A stretch of 64,000 nucleotides of DNA, taken from the NCBI RefSeq assembly GCF_003122365.1, contig NZ_CP029254.1:3305001-3369000 (forward strand), given 5' to 3'. This stretch comes from Streptomyces spongiicola (lineage in GTDB: Bacteria; Actinomycetota; Actinomycetes; Streptomycetales; Streptomycetaceae). The translations under genes and the position numbers were made by a program. Below the pieces are notes generated by a model. That model did no database searches. It was not told the DNA's origin and saw only the letters and a program-made list of their open reading frames with translations. Numbering within the stretch: the first letter of the stretch is position 1; each line of letters begins with the position of its first letter. Positions 16,812-25,164 of this stretch are shown in pieces.

Positions 16812-18143
16812 GTGGTGTCCGACTGGTCCCCGCAGCCGCATCCGGCCGCCCGCCCCGCCGTCCCGGCGTGCGACGAGCGGCCGCTCTTCGACGCCGTGCC
16901 GGAGCGTGCCCGCTGGCGCTACAAGCCGCGACGCGACTTCTGGCGCAGCGGGCCCGTCCGCGCGTGGGCGCTGATCACTCTGCTGGCCCTCTCGGGACTG
17001 ATGATCCTCGCGCTGGTGCGCGAACAGACCGGGACAGAGGGCTTCCTGGTCGGACTCGGTCTCGCCGTGCTTCCCGTGCCGCTCCTGGCCGCGGCGTTCC
17101 GCTGGCTGGACCGGGTCGAACCGGGTCCCTGGCGCAACCTCGTCTTCGCCTTCGCCTGGGGTGCCTGTGCGGCCGCCCTCGTCGCCATCATCGCCAACAC
17201 GTTCGCGACCCGGTGGATAGCCACCGCCACGGCCGACCCGACGCACGCCGACGCGATCGGCGCGACCGTCGTCGCGCCCGTGGTCGAGGAGACCGCCAAG
17301 GCGGCCGCCGTGCTGCTGCTCTTCCTCTTCCGGAGGCAGGACTTCACGGGCCTGGTCGACGGTGTCGTGATCGCCGGTTTCACCGCCACCGGTTTCGCCT
17401 TCACGGAGAACATCCTCTACCTCGGCAACGCCTTCGGCGAGGACCAGCAGTTCGGCACCTCGGGCTTCGCCTCCGTCACGGCGGCGACGTTCTTCGTCAG
17501 AATCGTGATGTCGCCGTTCGCCCATCCGCTGTTCACGGTGCTCACGGGCATCGGCTTCGGCCTGGCGGCGGCCTCGGCGCGGCACCGGAGGGTCCGCAGG
17601 GTCGCACTGCCGCTGCTCGGCCTGCTCCTCGCCATGGGCATGCACGCGCTGTGGAACGGCTCGGCGGTCTTCGGCCCGCTGGGCTTCTACGCGGTGTACG
17701 CGGCCTTCATGGTGCCCGCCTTCGGTCTGCTGACCTGGCTGGCGGTGTGGACCCGGCAGCGCGAGCTGCGCACCGTCGCCGCGGAACTGCCCGCGTACGC
17801 CGCGGCGGGCTGGCTGGCCCCGGCCGAACCGCTCGCGCTGTCCTCCATGAAGGCCCGCACGATGGCCCGGGACGTGGCGGGCCGCACCCACGGCCCGGCC
17901 GCCGCACGCGCGGTCTCCGAGTACGAGATCTTCGCCACCTCCCTGGCCTTCCTCCGGCACCGGGCCGGGCGGGGCGCGGCCGAGCCGGACTTCACCGCCC
18001 GGGAGCAGGAGCTGCTGCACCACCTCTGGCAGCGCAGGGGCGTCGCGGGCCCGGCCCTGACGTACGCCGCCCGTGCGACGGGCCGGGCCTGGCAGCCCCC
18101 GCCGCATCTGGACTACAGCGGCTTCAACCCGTACCGCGGCTGA
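16812..18143 (+). CDS. PrsW-family intramembrane metalloprotease
   Basis: Polytopic membrane protein of 443 residues with about eight hydrophobic helices. It has the PrsW/CPBP-like zinc-protease motifs in order: VVEETAK (EExxK, ~residue 158), FAFTENILY, SPFAHPLFT (His ligand) and GMHALWNGSA (second His). In Bacillus, PrsW cleaves an anti-sigma factor. In Streptomyces the substrate is generally unknown; the nearby ECF sigma with a built-in membrane domain is an attractive but speculative target. Tandem GTG codons at 16812 and 16815 could both serve as start. The C-terminal ~110 residues are soluble and family-specific. Confidence 0.88.
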   Translation: MVSDWSPQPHPAARPAVPACDERPLFDAVPERARWRYKPRRDFWRSGPVRAWALITLLALSGLMILALVREQTGTEGFLVGLGLAVLPVPLLAAAFRWLDRVEPGPWRNLVFAFAWGACAAALVAIIANTFATRWIATATADPTHADAIGATVVAPVVEETAKAAAVLLLFLFRRQDFTGLVDGVVIAGFTATGFAFTENILYLGNAFGEDQQFGTSGFASVTAATFFVRIVMSPFAHPLFTVLTGIGFGLAAASARHRRVRRVALPLLGLLLAMGMHALWNGSAVFGPLGFYAVYAAFMVPAFGLLTWLAVWTRQRELRTVAAELPAYAAAGWLAPAEPLALSSMKARTMARDVAGRTHGPAAARAVSEYEIFATSLAFLRHRAGRGAAEPDFTAREQELLHHLWQRRGVAGPALTYAARATGRAWQPPPHLDYSGFNPYRG

Positions 18144-18506
18144 CCGCTGCTGATCGGTGGACGGGTCGAGACCGTGGACGCGGGGAGACGAGGGATGCGG
18201 GGAGACGGGGGACGCGGAGAGACAGGGGCACACCGGACGCGTGCCCTCCGGGCGGCCCGTCCCCGGGGCATGGCACGACCCCAGGTGGCCCGGGCGCCGG
18301 TGGGGCGCGTAGCCGGGCCGCCAGCGGCCCGGGCCGCCGGCGCCCGGACAGCAACGGCTCCCTGTCAGACCGGACGGGCCGACCGAGGGGCGGGCCGGGA
18401 GTTGCCGACGGGCCGAGGGGGATCAGATGGGCCGTGTGGCCGAAGGGCCGGGGGCCGGGGGGATTCACCGGGCCGAGGGACCCCACGGGCCCCACGGACC
18501 AGACGG
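18144..18506. other. gene-free convergent spacer with minisatellite
   Basis: About 360 bp between the convergent PrsW and M23 genes. At 18180-18230 there are three imperfect ~17-bp units of the form GCGGGGAGACGAGGGA. The rest is GC-rich with no convincing frame. Confidence 0.55.
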
Positions 18507-19541
18507 TCAGACGGAGAGGCCCTTGCCTCGCAGCCAGGCGGCGGGGTCGATACCGTCACCACCCGGTGTGTGCACCTCGAGGTGCAGATGCGGGCCGGTG
18601 ACATTGCCGGTGGCGCCGACCCGCCCGATGGTCTCGGAGGTGGAGACCTTCTGCCCCGCGCTCACGGTCATCGACGACAGATGGCTGTACCAGACCTCGG
18701 TACCGTCCTCGAGTTCCAGAACGATGTGGTAGCCGTACGACCCGGACCAGCCGGCCGACTTGATCGTGCCGCCGTGCACGGCCTTGACCGGGGTACCCGT
18801 CGGAGCGGCGAAGTCGAGACCCGTGTGGTAGCCGGAGGACCACAGTGATCCGGCCTGCCCGAAGGTGGAGGTGAGGGTGTACGACGAGGTCGGCAGGGAG
18901 TAGCTCGCCGCGAGCTTGGCGAGTCGCTCGGCCTCCGCCTTGCGCGCGGCCTCCTCCGCGGCCTTGCGCTCAGCCTCGGCGGCCGCTTCGGCAGCCTTCG
19001 CCGCCTCGGTCTTCTGCTGCTTCGCCTCGGCGGCGGCCTGCTCCGCGGCGGCCTGTTCGGCGGCCGCCCGCGCCTCGGCCTCTGCGTTGGCCTGCTGCTG
19101 CTCGGCCTGCTGGAGGATCCGGGCGCGCAGGGCCTCGCCCGCGTCGCCCCCCTCACCCGTGGTGTCGGCCGAGGTGAGCGGGCCGTCTGCGACGACCTCG
19201 TCAGCCGGCTCGTCCTGTATCAAGGAGCCCACGCCGGGCAGCGACTCGGGGTCCGGGAGTTTGTCCGCGATGACATCGGGCAGGGAGATGGAGACCGCGG
19301 GCTTGTCCTGGGCGGTGGCCATGCCGCCCGCGCCGACGGCGGCGATGACGCCGACACCGAGGACGGTGGAACTCCGCGCGAGCGCGTTGCGCTGCTTGAC
19401 CACGCGGTGCCTGCCGCGGACGGGACGGACCGACTCCTCGGTCGGGTTCCACTCCTCCGCCGCGGGGGCGGAAGCCCACCGGTCGCCGGGTACCCACTGC
19501 GTAGTGGGGGGCTCCTGGAGGGCAGGCTCGTTGGACGCCAC
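18507..19541 (-). CDS. M23-family cell-wall endopeptidase (LytM type)
   Basis: 344-residue secreted or membrane-anchored zinc peptidase expected to cut peptidoglycan cross-bridges. A cytoplasmic N-terminus (~70 residues) precedes one hydrophobic segment (SSTVLGVGVIAAVGAGGMATAQ). Next is a long Ala/Glu/Gln/Lys coiled coil (~residues 140-215), then the M23 domain (~225-344) with zinc ligands in GYHTGLDFAAPTG and GPHLHLEVH. The GTG at 19541 is the start because GGAAAGGAG lies 9 nt upstream; the upstream part of the open frame is occupied by a c-di-AMP riboswitch. Riboswitch control of wall hydrolases (rpf, M23) is established in actinobacteria. Confidence 0.92.
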   Translation of the reverse strand: MASNEPALQEPPTTQWVPGDRWASAPAAEEWNPTEESVRPVRGRHRVVKQRNALARSSTVLGVGVIAAVGAGGMATAQDKPAVSISLPDVIADKLPDPESLPGVGSLIQDEPADEVVADGPLTSADTTGEGGDAGEALRARILQQAEQQQANAEAEARAAAEQAAAEQAAAEAKQQKTEAAKAAEAAAEAERKAAEEAARKAEAERLAKLAASYSLPTSSYTLTSTFGQAGSLWSSGYHTGLDFAAPTGTPVKAVHGGTIKSAGWSGSYGYHIVLELEDGTEVWYSHLSSMTVSAGQKVSTSETIGRVGATGNVTGPHLHLEVHTPGGDGIDPAAWLRGKGLSV

Positions 19542-19564
19542 GGAGGCGTTCTCCTTTCCTTCCT

Positions 19565-19695
19565 TCTCACCTACCGGGTTAGCTGACGGGTTCGGAGCAG
19601 GAAGGTCTCCTTCGGGCACCGCGAAGTGCCCGATTCACCCCAAATAGATGGTTCCCCGGTTCCCTTGCGGGATTCGGCGCATGCGCACGGTGCCG
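19565..19695 (-). ncRNA. ydaO/yuaA c-di-AMP riboswitch
   Basis: Read on the minus strand, the leader contains in order the conserved blocks of the ydaO class: CCGGGGAACC, then ATTTGGGGTGAATCG, a variable hairpin (GGGCAC-TTCGC-GGTGCCC), AGGAGACCTTCCTGCTCCG, AACCCGTCAGCTAACC and GGTAGG. It ends ~20 nt before the start of the M23 peptidase gene. In this class c-di-AMP binding normally turns expression off. Boundaries are by eye. Confidence 0.93.
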
Positions 19696-19965
19696 CCTCT
19701 TGCGACGGCTGGGACGACCGCGCTGCGTTATCGAACGTTAATAGAGATCGAGGCCCGATTCCAAGCTGTTCCCGCTGATCGTTAGGAACGTTGGCCAGAG
19801 CTTAAGCACAACAACCGGTGCAAAATCGGCAAGTTGCCGCCCGTAATCGAGGCCAGCATTTCTGACAGTTCGTCAAATGTTATGCGGAGGGCTCCGCTTC
19901 GATCACGCTCCGTAGCGTCAGCCCATCGGCCCACCCCGGCCAACCCACCCGCCGTCCTACGCCAC

Positions 19966-20001
19966 ACAAGCACCACAAGCACCACAAGCACCACAAGCAC
20001 C
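19966..20001. repeat. 9-bp tandem repeat, four copies
   Basis: Four exact ACAAGCACC units lie just past the 3' end of the SpoIIE phosphatase gene. No function is evident; this is a simple slippage repeat. Confidence 0.8.
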
Positions 20002-20047
20002 AACGGGACCTGCCACGGGAGGCCGGCGTCGTCCGGCGCCCCGCTGA

Positions 20048-21172
20048 CTACCGCTCCCCGCGCCGGGTGACCGCGAGCAGCGCCATGTCGTCCGTCGCCG
20101 CACCGCCCGTGTGCCGGCGCACATCGGCGACGACCACGTCCAGCAGTTCCTCCGGGCCGGAGAAGGCACGGCCGCCCAGCCGGCTGCGCGGGTCGTACAT
20201 CACACCGTGCGCGTCCCGTGCCTCGGACAGGCCGTCGGTGTAGAGCAGGAGCGTGCCACCGGGCGGATAGGAGGTCTCGGACACCAGATCGGGCCAGGTC
20301 CCCAGGTCCATACCCAGGGGCAGCGCCCGCTCGGGCGGATTCAGCACGAGCAGCGCGCCGTCCGCCGCGATCAGCAGCGGCGACGGATGCCCCCGGTTGA
20401 CGATCCTGATCCGTTCTCCGTCGCCCGGGACCTCGGCGAGCACGGCGGTGGTGAAGCCCTCGGAACTCTCGGAGTTCTCGGAGTTCTCGGACCCGGCCTC
20501 CCACGCGCCCTCGCGCGCCAGCGCCCGCTCAAGCCGCTGCGCGACCCCCGCCAGCGAGGGCTCCTGCTCGGCTGCCTCGCGGAAGGCACCCAGGACCAGG
20601 GCCACCGTCCCGACCGCGCCCAGACCCTTCCCCCGCACGTCCCCCACGATCAGCCGCACCCCGTACGGGGTCTCCTGCACGGCGTACAGGTCCCCGCCGA
20701 TGAACGCGTCCCGCTCGGCCGCCTCGTACCGGGCGGCGACCTGCAAGCCGTCGATCCGCTCGTCCGGAGTCGGCAGCACGGCCCGCTGCGCCGCCTCCGC
20801 GACGAACCGGGCCGACGCCAGGCGCTCCCCGCTCAGGCGCACGATCCGATTGAGGACGAGGGCCAGCACGGAGACCGTGAACACGGTCAGTATCTCCGTG
20901 ATGGCCGGGATCCCCGTGAGTCGGTCGCTGTAGATGTGCATCCCGGTGACCGCCACGCAGGCGGCGACGCCGGTGGCCGCCGTCCAGCGCAACGAGCAGA
21001 AGGGGGCGGCGATCAGCGGTGCCGCCGTGAAGAGGGGTACGGCCGTGAAGGTGTCGGGTGTTCCCAGGTCGTAGAAGACCCCGCCCACGATCAGCAGCCA
21101 CGGGAGCAGGGTGACGAGGCGGCGGCCACCGTTCTGCCACCCTTCCCCGCCGCGTTCTCGATGCCGCAACAC
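20048..21172 (-). CDS. membrane SpoIIE/PP2C-type serine phosphatase
   Basis: Integral-membrane regulator of ~374 residues. Four or so hydrophobic helices occupy residues ~15-125 (LVTLLPWLLIVGGVFYDLG to ILTVFTVSVLALVLNRIV). A SpoIIE phosphatase domain follows (~135-374) with FIGGDLYAV, LIVGDVRGKGLGAVG, VNRGHPSPLLI, LLLYTDGLSEARD and DDMALLAVTRR, which hold the metal-binding aspartates. There is no HATPase domain, unlike the phosphatase at 2.7-4.4 kb. A slippage-prone Ser/Glu/Asn run (SENSENSESSEG) lies in the middle of the domain. The start is uncertain: GTG 21172 follows an AGGAG with short spacing, and the frame stays open to 21265. It probably acts on an anti-anti-sigma factor encoded elsewhere. 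Confidence 0.88.
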   Translation of the reverse strand: MLRHRERGGEGWQNGGRRLVTLLPWLLIVGGVFYDLGTPDTFTAVPLFTAAPLIAAPFCSLRWTAATGVAACVAVTGMHIYSDRLTGIPAITEILTVFTVSVLALVLNRIVRLSGERLASARFVAEAAQRAVLPTPDERIDGLQVAARYEAAERDAFIGGDLYAVQETPYGVRLIVGDVRGKGLGAVGTVALVLGAFREAAEQEPSLAGVAQRLERALAREGAWEAGSENSENSESSEGFTTAVLAEVPGDGERIRIVNRGHPSPLLIAADGALLVLNPPERALPLGMDLGTWPDLVSETSYPPGGTLLLYTDGLSEARDAHGVMYDPRSRLGGRAFSGPEELLDVVVADVRRHTGGAATDDMALLAVTRRGER

Positions 21173-21398
21173 TGTCTCCTGCCGGGTCCGTCCAGGCCGC
21201 GGACGGTACCGCGCCCCATTCAGGCTGACCGCAACAGCTCCGCCCGACGCATCGCCATCGGCCAACCGGCCCAGCCCGCGGGCACCGCCCCCGGCGGCCG
21301 CGGGTCACCAGGGGGCCCTCCTGGTGACGGGGCCGCGCGGGACACCGCCCGTCGGCGCCGGTCAGCGCCGGTCAGCGCCGGTCAGCGTCCGCACGCGG

Positions 21399-22151
21399 CT
21401 AGCGGTCTTCGCCGAGATGGCGCTCCGCGTAGACCTTCAGCGCGTCCCGGACGAAGGCCGCCGTGCCCTCGCCGTGCCGGTCGTAACCGGCCGTGAAGCG
21501 CGGATCGGCGACGTACATCTCACCCAGACCGATCACATACGACCTGGTGGGGGTGGCCGTCACCGAGAGCCACTCGCAGTGGCGCCGAGCGATGGCCTGG
21601 GCCTCCTCGCTGTCCGGCGCAAGCCCGTCCCTCAGAGCCTGCCCGAAATCGCGGGCGATCGCGACCTGGCGGTCCCGGAAGTCGCGCTTCTCCCGCGCGC
21701 TCAGCGAGCGCCACCAGCGGTCGCCCTCCTGGTACGCCCTGCGGCCCCAGCGCTCGGTCACCTCCTCCTCGTAGCGGGTGTGGTCGAAGCCGTCGAAGAC
21801 CTCTTCGGCCATCAGTTCCTCTCCTCTCTCGGTCCGGTCGAGAGTGGTCCGCACCGAGGCGATCTGCCGCCCGATGCGCTCCCGCTCCTGCTCCAGCAGC
21901 CTCAGGTGCGCGCGCAGTGCGGTGGCCGTGTCCCGCTGGCCGTCCAGAACCCGCGCGATGGCGGGCAGGCCGAGGCCCAGCTCCCGCAACAGCAGGATGC
22001 GCTGCAGCCGGACCAGGGCGTCCTGGTCGTAGTAGCGGTAGCCGTTGCCGCCGATCCGGCTCGGCGGGAGGAGCCCGAGTTCCCCGTAGTGGCGAAGCGT
22101 GCGGCTCGTCGTGCCGGCTTTCCTGGCGATCTGCTGGATGGACCACTCCAT
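21399..22151 (-). CDS. MerR-family regulator, TipA-like (TipAS domain)
   Basis: 250-residue transcription activator. The N-terminal MerR helix-turn-helix is EWSIQQIARKAGTTSRTLRHYGELGLLPPSRIGGNGYRYY. A dimerisation coiled coil follows (~75-110, LRAHLRLLEQERERIGRQIASVRTTLDRTE). The C-terminal TipAS domain (~120-250, with FDHTRYEEEVTERWG and DPRFTAGYDRHGEGTAAFVRDAL) in TipA binds thiopeptide-like antibiotics. ATG 22151 lies only 7 nt past a MerR-type -10 element, so the message is likely leaderless. The promoter carries the usual MerR dyad, so autoactivation is expected. Confidence 0.92.
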   Translation of the reverse strand: MEWSIQQIARKAGTTSRTLRHYGELGLLPPSRIGGNGYRYYDQDALVRLQRILLLRELGLGLPAIARVLDGQRDTATALRAHLRLLEQERERIGRQIASVRTTLDRTERGEELMAEEVFDGFDHTRYEEEVTERWGRRAYQEGDRWWRSLSAREKRDFRDRQVAIARDFGQALRDGLAPDSEEAQAIARRHCEWLSVTATPTRSYVIGLGEMYVADPRFTAGYDRHGEGTAAFVRDALKVYAERHLGEDR

Positions 22152-22158
22152 GCCCGGA

Positions 22159-22190
22159 ACGCTAGATCTTGACGCTGCGTGAAGGTCAAG
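22159..22190 (-). promoter_or_regulatory. MerR-type promoter with 19-bp spacer and operator dyad
   Basis: On the minus strand, -35 TTGACC (22184-22189) and -10 TAGCGT (22159-22164) are separated by exactly 19 bp, the over-long spacer that MerR activators correct by DNA distortion. Within the spacer lies the dyad CTTGAC-n11-GTCAAG (22168-22190). Transcription should start at or very near the ATG of the TipA-like gene. Confidence 0.85.
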
Positions 22191-22235
22191 GCGAGAAGAA
22201 CCGGCCCCGGGGAACACCGGCCGCAGGGGCAACCT

Positions 22236-22277
<42 letters not shown>

Positions 22278-22367
22278 AGGGTGCACGGGCCGGGGCGGCG
22301 GGGGAAAGGTCCCGGATGGACCGACGGGCCGGTCGGGGCAGGGAGAGAAGAGGAAGAGAGGCATACG

Positions 22368-22407
22368 CGCCGAGGGCCCGGAACCAGATGGTCCCGGGCC
22401 CTCGGCG
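22368..22407. terminator. strong hairpin terminator 3' of tRNA-fMet
   Basis: Perfect 14-bp stem (CGCCGAGGGCCCGG pairing with its complement, 22368-22381 and 22394-22407) with a 12-nt loop, 5 nt beyond the 3' end of the minus-strand tRNA. There is no T-tract, as usual in streptomycetes. Confidence 0.8.
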
Positions 22408-22412
22408 TTCAG

Positions 22413-22486
22413 TAGCGGGGACAGGATTTGAACCTGCGACCTCTGGGTTATGAGCCCAGCGAGCTACCGAGCTGCTCCACCCCGCG
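22413..22486 (-). tRNA. initiator tRNA-fMet (anticodon CAU)
   Basis: A full cloverleaf is visible on the minus strand: acceptor CGCGGGG, anticodon arm with CTCATAA, T-arm GGTTCAAATCC. The first base C cannot pair with U72. The anticodon stem has three consecutive G-C pairs (GGG/CCC). Together these mark the initiator rather than the elongator tRNA. CCA is not encoded. Confidence 0.95.
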
Positions 22487-22939
22487 TCGGTGAACACCAC
22501 CTTACGCCATGCGGAGCAAGATCAAATCCATTTTCCCTCCCGGAGGCGCCGATCCGCGCGGAACGGGCACCCGGGACTCCGGGCAGCGGAGCCCCGGCGC
22601 GGTACCCGCTCCCGGCTCGGGTCCGCCGGAACGGCGAAGCCCGTGCCCATGCCGCCGGAGTCCCTGGCGGGGAGGGCGTGCCTGCTCCTCCGCGGGAGGG
22701 CACCGCCGAACGAACGCCAGGCGGCCCTCCGAACACCCGGGCACCCGGGTGCCCGCACAGCCGCACAGCCGGACAACCGAACGCCCACCGAGACCCGGCA
22801 GAGCCCCCAGGCCGGACGCCCGCCGAGACGGGGCACAGCCCCAGGTCCGCAGAGCACGCCGGGCGGCAGGACGGCGCACATGTCATTCCGGGGTGGCGAG
22901 ACCGCCCCACCCGGCCCTTTCCAGCCCGCCGGACTGCGA
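22487..22939. other. gene-free stretch upstream of tRNA-fMet
   Basis: About 450 bp between the tRNA and the next minus-strand gene. It holds an 18-bp perfect palindrome (CGGGCACCC and complement, 22738-22755) and short GC-rich repeats. Promoter elements for the tRNA must lie near 22500-22550 but are not obvious. Confidence 0.5.
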
Positions 22940-23140
22940 CTACTCCGCCACCTCGGTGCGCTCCCACCACTCGTAGACGGTCAGCCGCCCCTCAGGGGAG
23001 TCCTCGTGGCGGGTCGTGGCCTTGAAGTGCTCATAGCCGCCACGGTGCGGAATCTTCAGCTCCTGCCCCGGAGGGGTGATCGGCACGACCCGTCCGCGCA
23101 GGTCGTCCGGCCCGCCCTCGAGGCGTGCCTTGCTAGCCAT
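22940..23140 (-). CDS. small DUF5988-like protein
   Basis: 66-residue hypothetical protein beginning MASKARLEGGPDDL and ending YEWWERTEVAE. The segment IPHRGGYEHFKAT is the conserved core I associate with the DUF5988 family of small actinobacterial proteins of unknown function. The ATG at 23140 is preceded by GGAGGT almost without spacing, so the start is not secure. It is a single-gene unit reading toward the tRNA. It may be the last core gene before the accessory island. Confidence 0.65.
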   Translation of the reverse strand: MASKARLEGGPDDLRGRVVPITPPGQELKIPHRGGYEHFKATTRHEDSPEGRLTVYEWWERTEVAE

Positions 23141-23623
23141 ACCTCCAGTCTTCCCCCACCTGAGAGCTCCCCGCACGCCCGCAGCCACCGAGCCGCCGTC
23201 CCGGCCGCCCAGTCCGGTGCCCCGTCCGCCGCACTCGTCCCGTCCGCGCCAGGCTACGGACGCACCGGCGACCAGCGGTTCGCCTCGGCATGAACCGCCT
23301 CGGCCCCGAACCGGCTCGCGTCGAAGTGGTTCCGGCGCCGCCCAGGGCCTGGAGGCCCCTTCCGTTCTCGTGAACACGGACCCGGGGGCCTGCTCGGGAC
23401 GCCTCCCGGAGTGGTGCACAACGTCCGTCGAACCCCTGGACCAGAGTGCTGCGCCCGGCGCCTCGGCTGCCACCTCGACGGCGCACCCGTCCCGGAAACA
23501 TCCGAGCGCCGCGGGCCGCTCTCCGCAGGCCTCGACCCCCAACGCCGCCAGTACCCATGAACACGACGCGCCCCCTCGCCCGGCATCACGGTCGGGCAAG
23601 GGGGCGCTTTCGTGCGTCCGAGG
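23141..23623. other. gene-free stretch at the left island boundary
   Basis: About 480 bp with no supported gene. A hairpin near its right end (23568-23607) is annotated as a terminator. Frames here are Arg/Pro/Gly-rich and lack domains. Confidence 0.45.
23568..23607. terminator. 15-bp hairpin terminator
   Basis: Arms GCGCCCCCTCGCCCG (23568-23582) and CGGGCAAGGGGGCGC (23593-23607) pair with one G-U, loop 10 nt, followed by TTT on the plus strand. It lies just past the stop of the GntR fragment on the minus strand and could terminate either strand. Confidence 0.7.
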
Positions 23624-23862
23624 TCAGGCGCGTGGCTGCTCGATGCCGATCTCGTAGGCGATCTCCCACCGAACATCCGCGACGGTGATGCCTGCGGTTT
23701 CCACCGGCCGCCCCTCCGTGTCGTAGTACGTCCGCTCAATCTCTGTGATCAAGTCGCCGACGGAGATGCCAAGGAGGTTCGCCTGCTCCTGGGTGGCGCG
23801 CGCCGGGCGCGGGACCTCGACGGCGGTCTCGATGATGACGCCAATGGACCTCATCCGCTCGA
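23624..23862 (-). pseudogene. GntR-family regulator, 3' fragment
   Basis: Only the last ~75 codons survive. [35 protein letters not shown] is the end of a UTRA ligand-binding domain, as in KorSA-type GntR repressors of integrative elements. The N-terminal winged helix is missing; the sequence switches to an IS110 transposase fragment on the other strand at about 23862. It is probably a relic of an actinomycete integrative element cut by the insertion. Confidence 0.75.
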
Positions 23863-24275
23863 CCACACCAGCGCCCGCGTGCGGATCCCGCACACCCTGC
23901 GCTCCCTGGAACTGACCGACGAGATCACCGCCGAACTCACGGTCCTCGTGGGTTTCGACCAGGATCTCGCGGCCGAGGCCACCCGCACCTCCAACCGGAT
24001 ACGCGGCCTGCTCACCCAGTTCCACCCCAGCCTCGAACGCGTCCTGGGCCCGCGTCTGGACCACCAGGCCGTGACCTGGCTGCTGGAGCGCTACGGATCC
24101 CCGGCCGCCCTGCGCAAGGCAGGCCGCCGCAGACTCGTCGAGCTGATCCGCCCGAAGGCCCCGCGCATGGCGCAGCGGCTGATCGACGACGTCTTCGACG
24201 CCCTCGACGAACAGACCGTCATCGTCCCCGGCACCGGCACCCTGGACATCGTCATCCCCTCCCTGGCCGCCAAGA
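23863..24275 (+). pseudogene. IS110-family transposase fragment
   Basis: The frame reads the middle of an IS110 transposase: [49 protein letters not shown] and [10 protein letters not shown]. The N-terminal DEDD nuclease part and the C-terminal transposase_20 domain are absent. It is joined on the left to the GntR relic and on the right, in frame, to an IS701-like fragment. Confidence 0.8.
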
Positions 24276-24660
24276 ACGAGTGCGGGCTTGACCAGTACGA
24301 AGTCCGCCGCTACACCGGCTGGACGCGGCACATCACCCTGGCCATGCTGGCGCACGCCTTCCTGGCGGTCATGGCCGCCGACGCTGCAGCAAAAGGGGCA
24401 GCAGAAACAGTTCCTGCCTCGCGCCCCTCACCGTGGCTGAAGTTCGGCGGCTCCTGGCAACTGGCCACCCACCCGTCACACGCGCTGATCAGTCCCTCAC
24501 CAGGTCACGCGCACTGAGATGGTCACACTGGCGCAGACGACGCCAAGCCGCCGCCCGCCGCTGCCACTATCAGCGGCGGCTGCACACGATCGAGGGGCAG
24601 TCCGGGAAAGAGAACACGGGCCGGAACGCAGCCCACTACACTCACCCAAACCGCCCCTGA
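24276..24660 (+). pseudogene. IS701-family transposase, C-terminal fragment
   Basis: [17 protein letters not shown] then [17 protein letters not shown] is the end region of IS701 transposases. The continuation ([30 protein letters not shown]) is in a different frame from ~24430, so there is a frameshift as well as loss of the N-terminal two thirds. Confidence 0.75.
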
Positions 24661-25164
24661 ACAGGGAAAACGTCAAAGTGCTGCTGGAGTACTAGTTGCA
24701 AGGCCGTGAAGCTTGCGGCTGGGCCGTGTCGTCAAGGGCCTGCGGCTGCGAGGATCTCGATGCCGGTGGTGGCCTTGTAGCTGGTCCGGTCGATACAGGG
24801 CCCTCGTGCCTGGTACTTCGAGATGGCGCGTCCCGCAGCCGCTCCTGGACCCTGCCCGTGGCCTTCAATGCCTCGTCGACCATTTCGAAGGGGATGCACT
24901 GGGTGAGTTCACCGAGATGACCGGGTGCGAACCGGCCTCCGGCCACCGTGACGACACGAGTGATGGCACACTGTCCGGACAGCGGAGCCTCCGGTCCTTG
25001 TGAACGGCTTGTCTTGGTCGACTGCCAGTTCTACCGGGGCTCCGCTCCTCATGTCCGCGAAACCGCAGCTTACGGACCCTGGACAACCCCACCCATCCGC
25101 AAACTGAACGGTCTTGGTACTAGTTGGCCAGAGGAACCCACCCACTGCACCAGCCGAGTCCAGC
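24661..25164. other. stretch with IS4 remnant and unassigned sequence
   Basis: Beyond the IS4-like remnant (24700-24946) I see no supported gene in ~24950-25164. Its composition is less GC-biased than the core, in keeping with transferred DNA. Confidence 0.4.
24700..24946 (-). pseudogene. IS4-family transposase remnant
   Basis: On the minus strand MAGGRFAPGHLGELTQ, FEMVDEALKATGRVQERLRD is the start of an IS4-type N-terminal domain. After ~45 residues it breaks, and in another frame RTSYKATTGIEILAA resembles the transposase tail. This suggests a large internal deletion. Confidence 0.55.

Noticed and set aside
18180..18230. CRISPR array
   Set aside because: This and the other short repeats in the window are direct tandem units without unique spacers, and no cas genes are present.
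22738..22755. 18-bp palindrome as a transcription terminator
   Set aside because: No loop, no T-tract and no gene ending there; likely a chance feature of GC-rich repeats.
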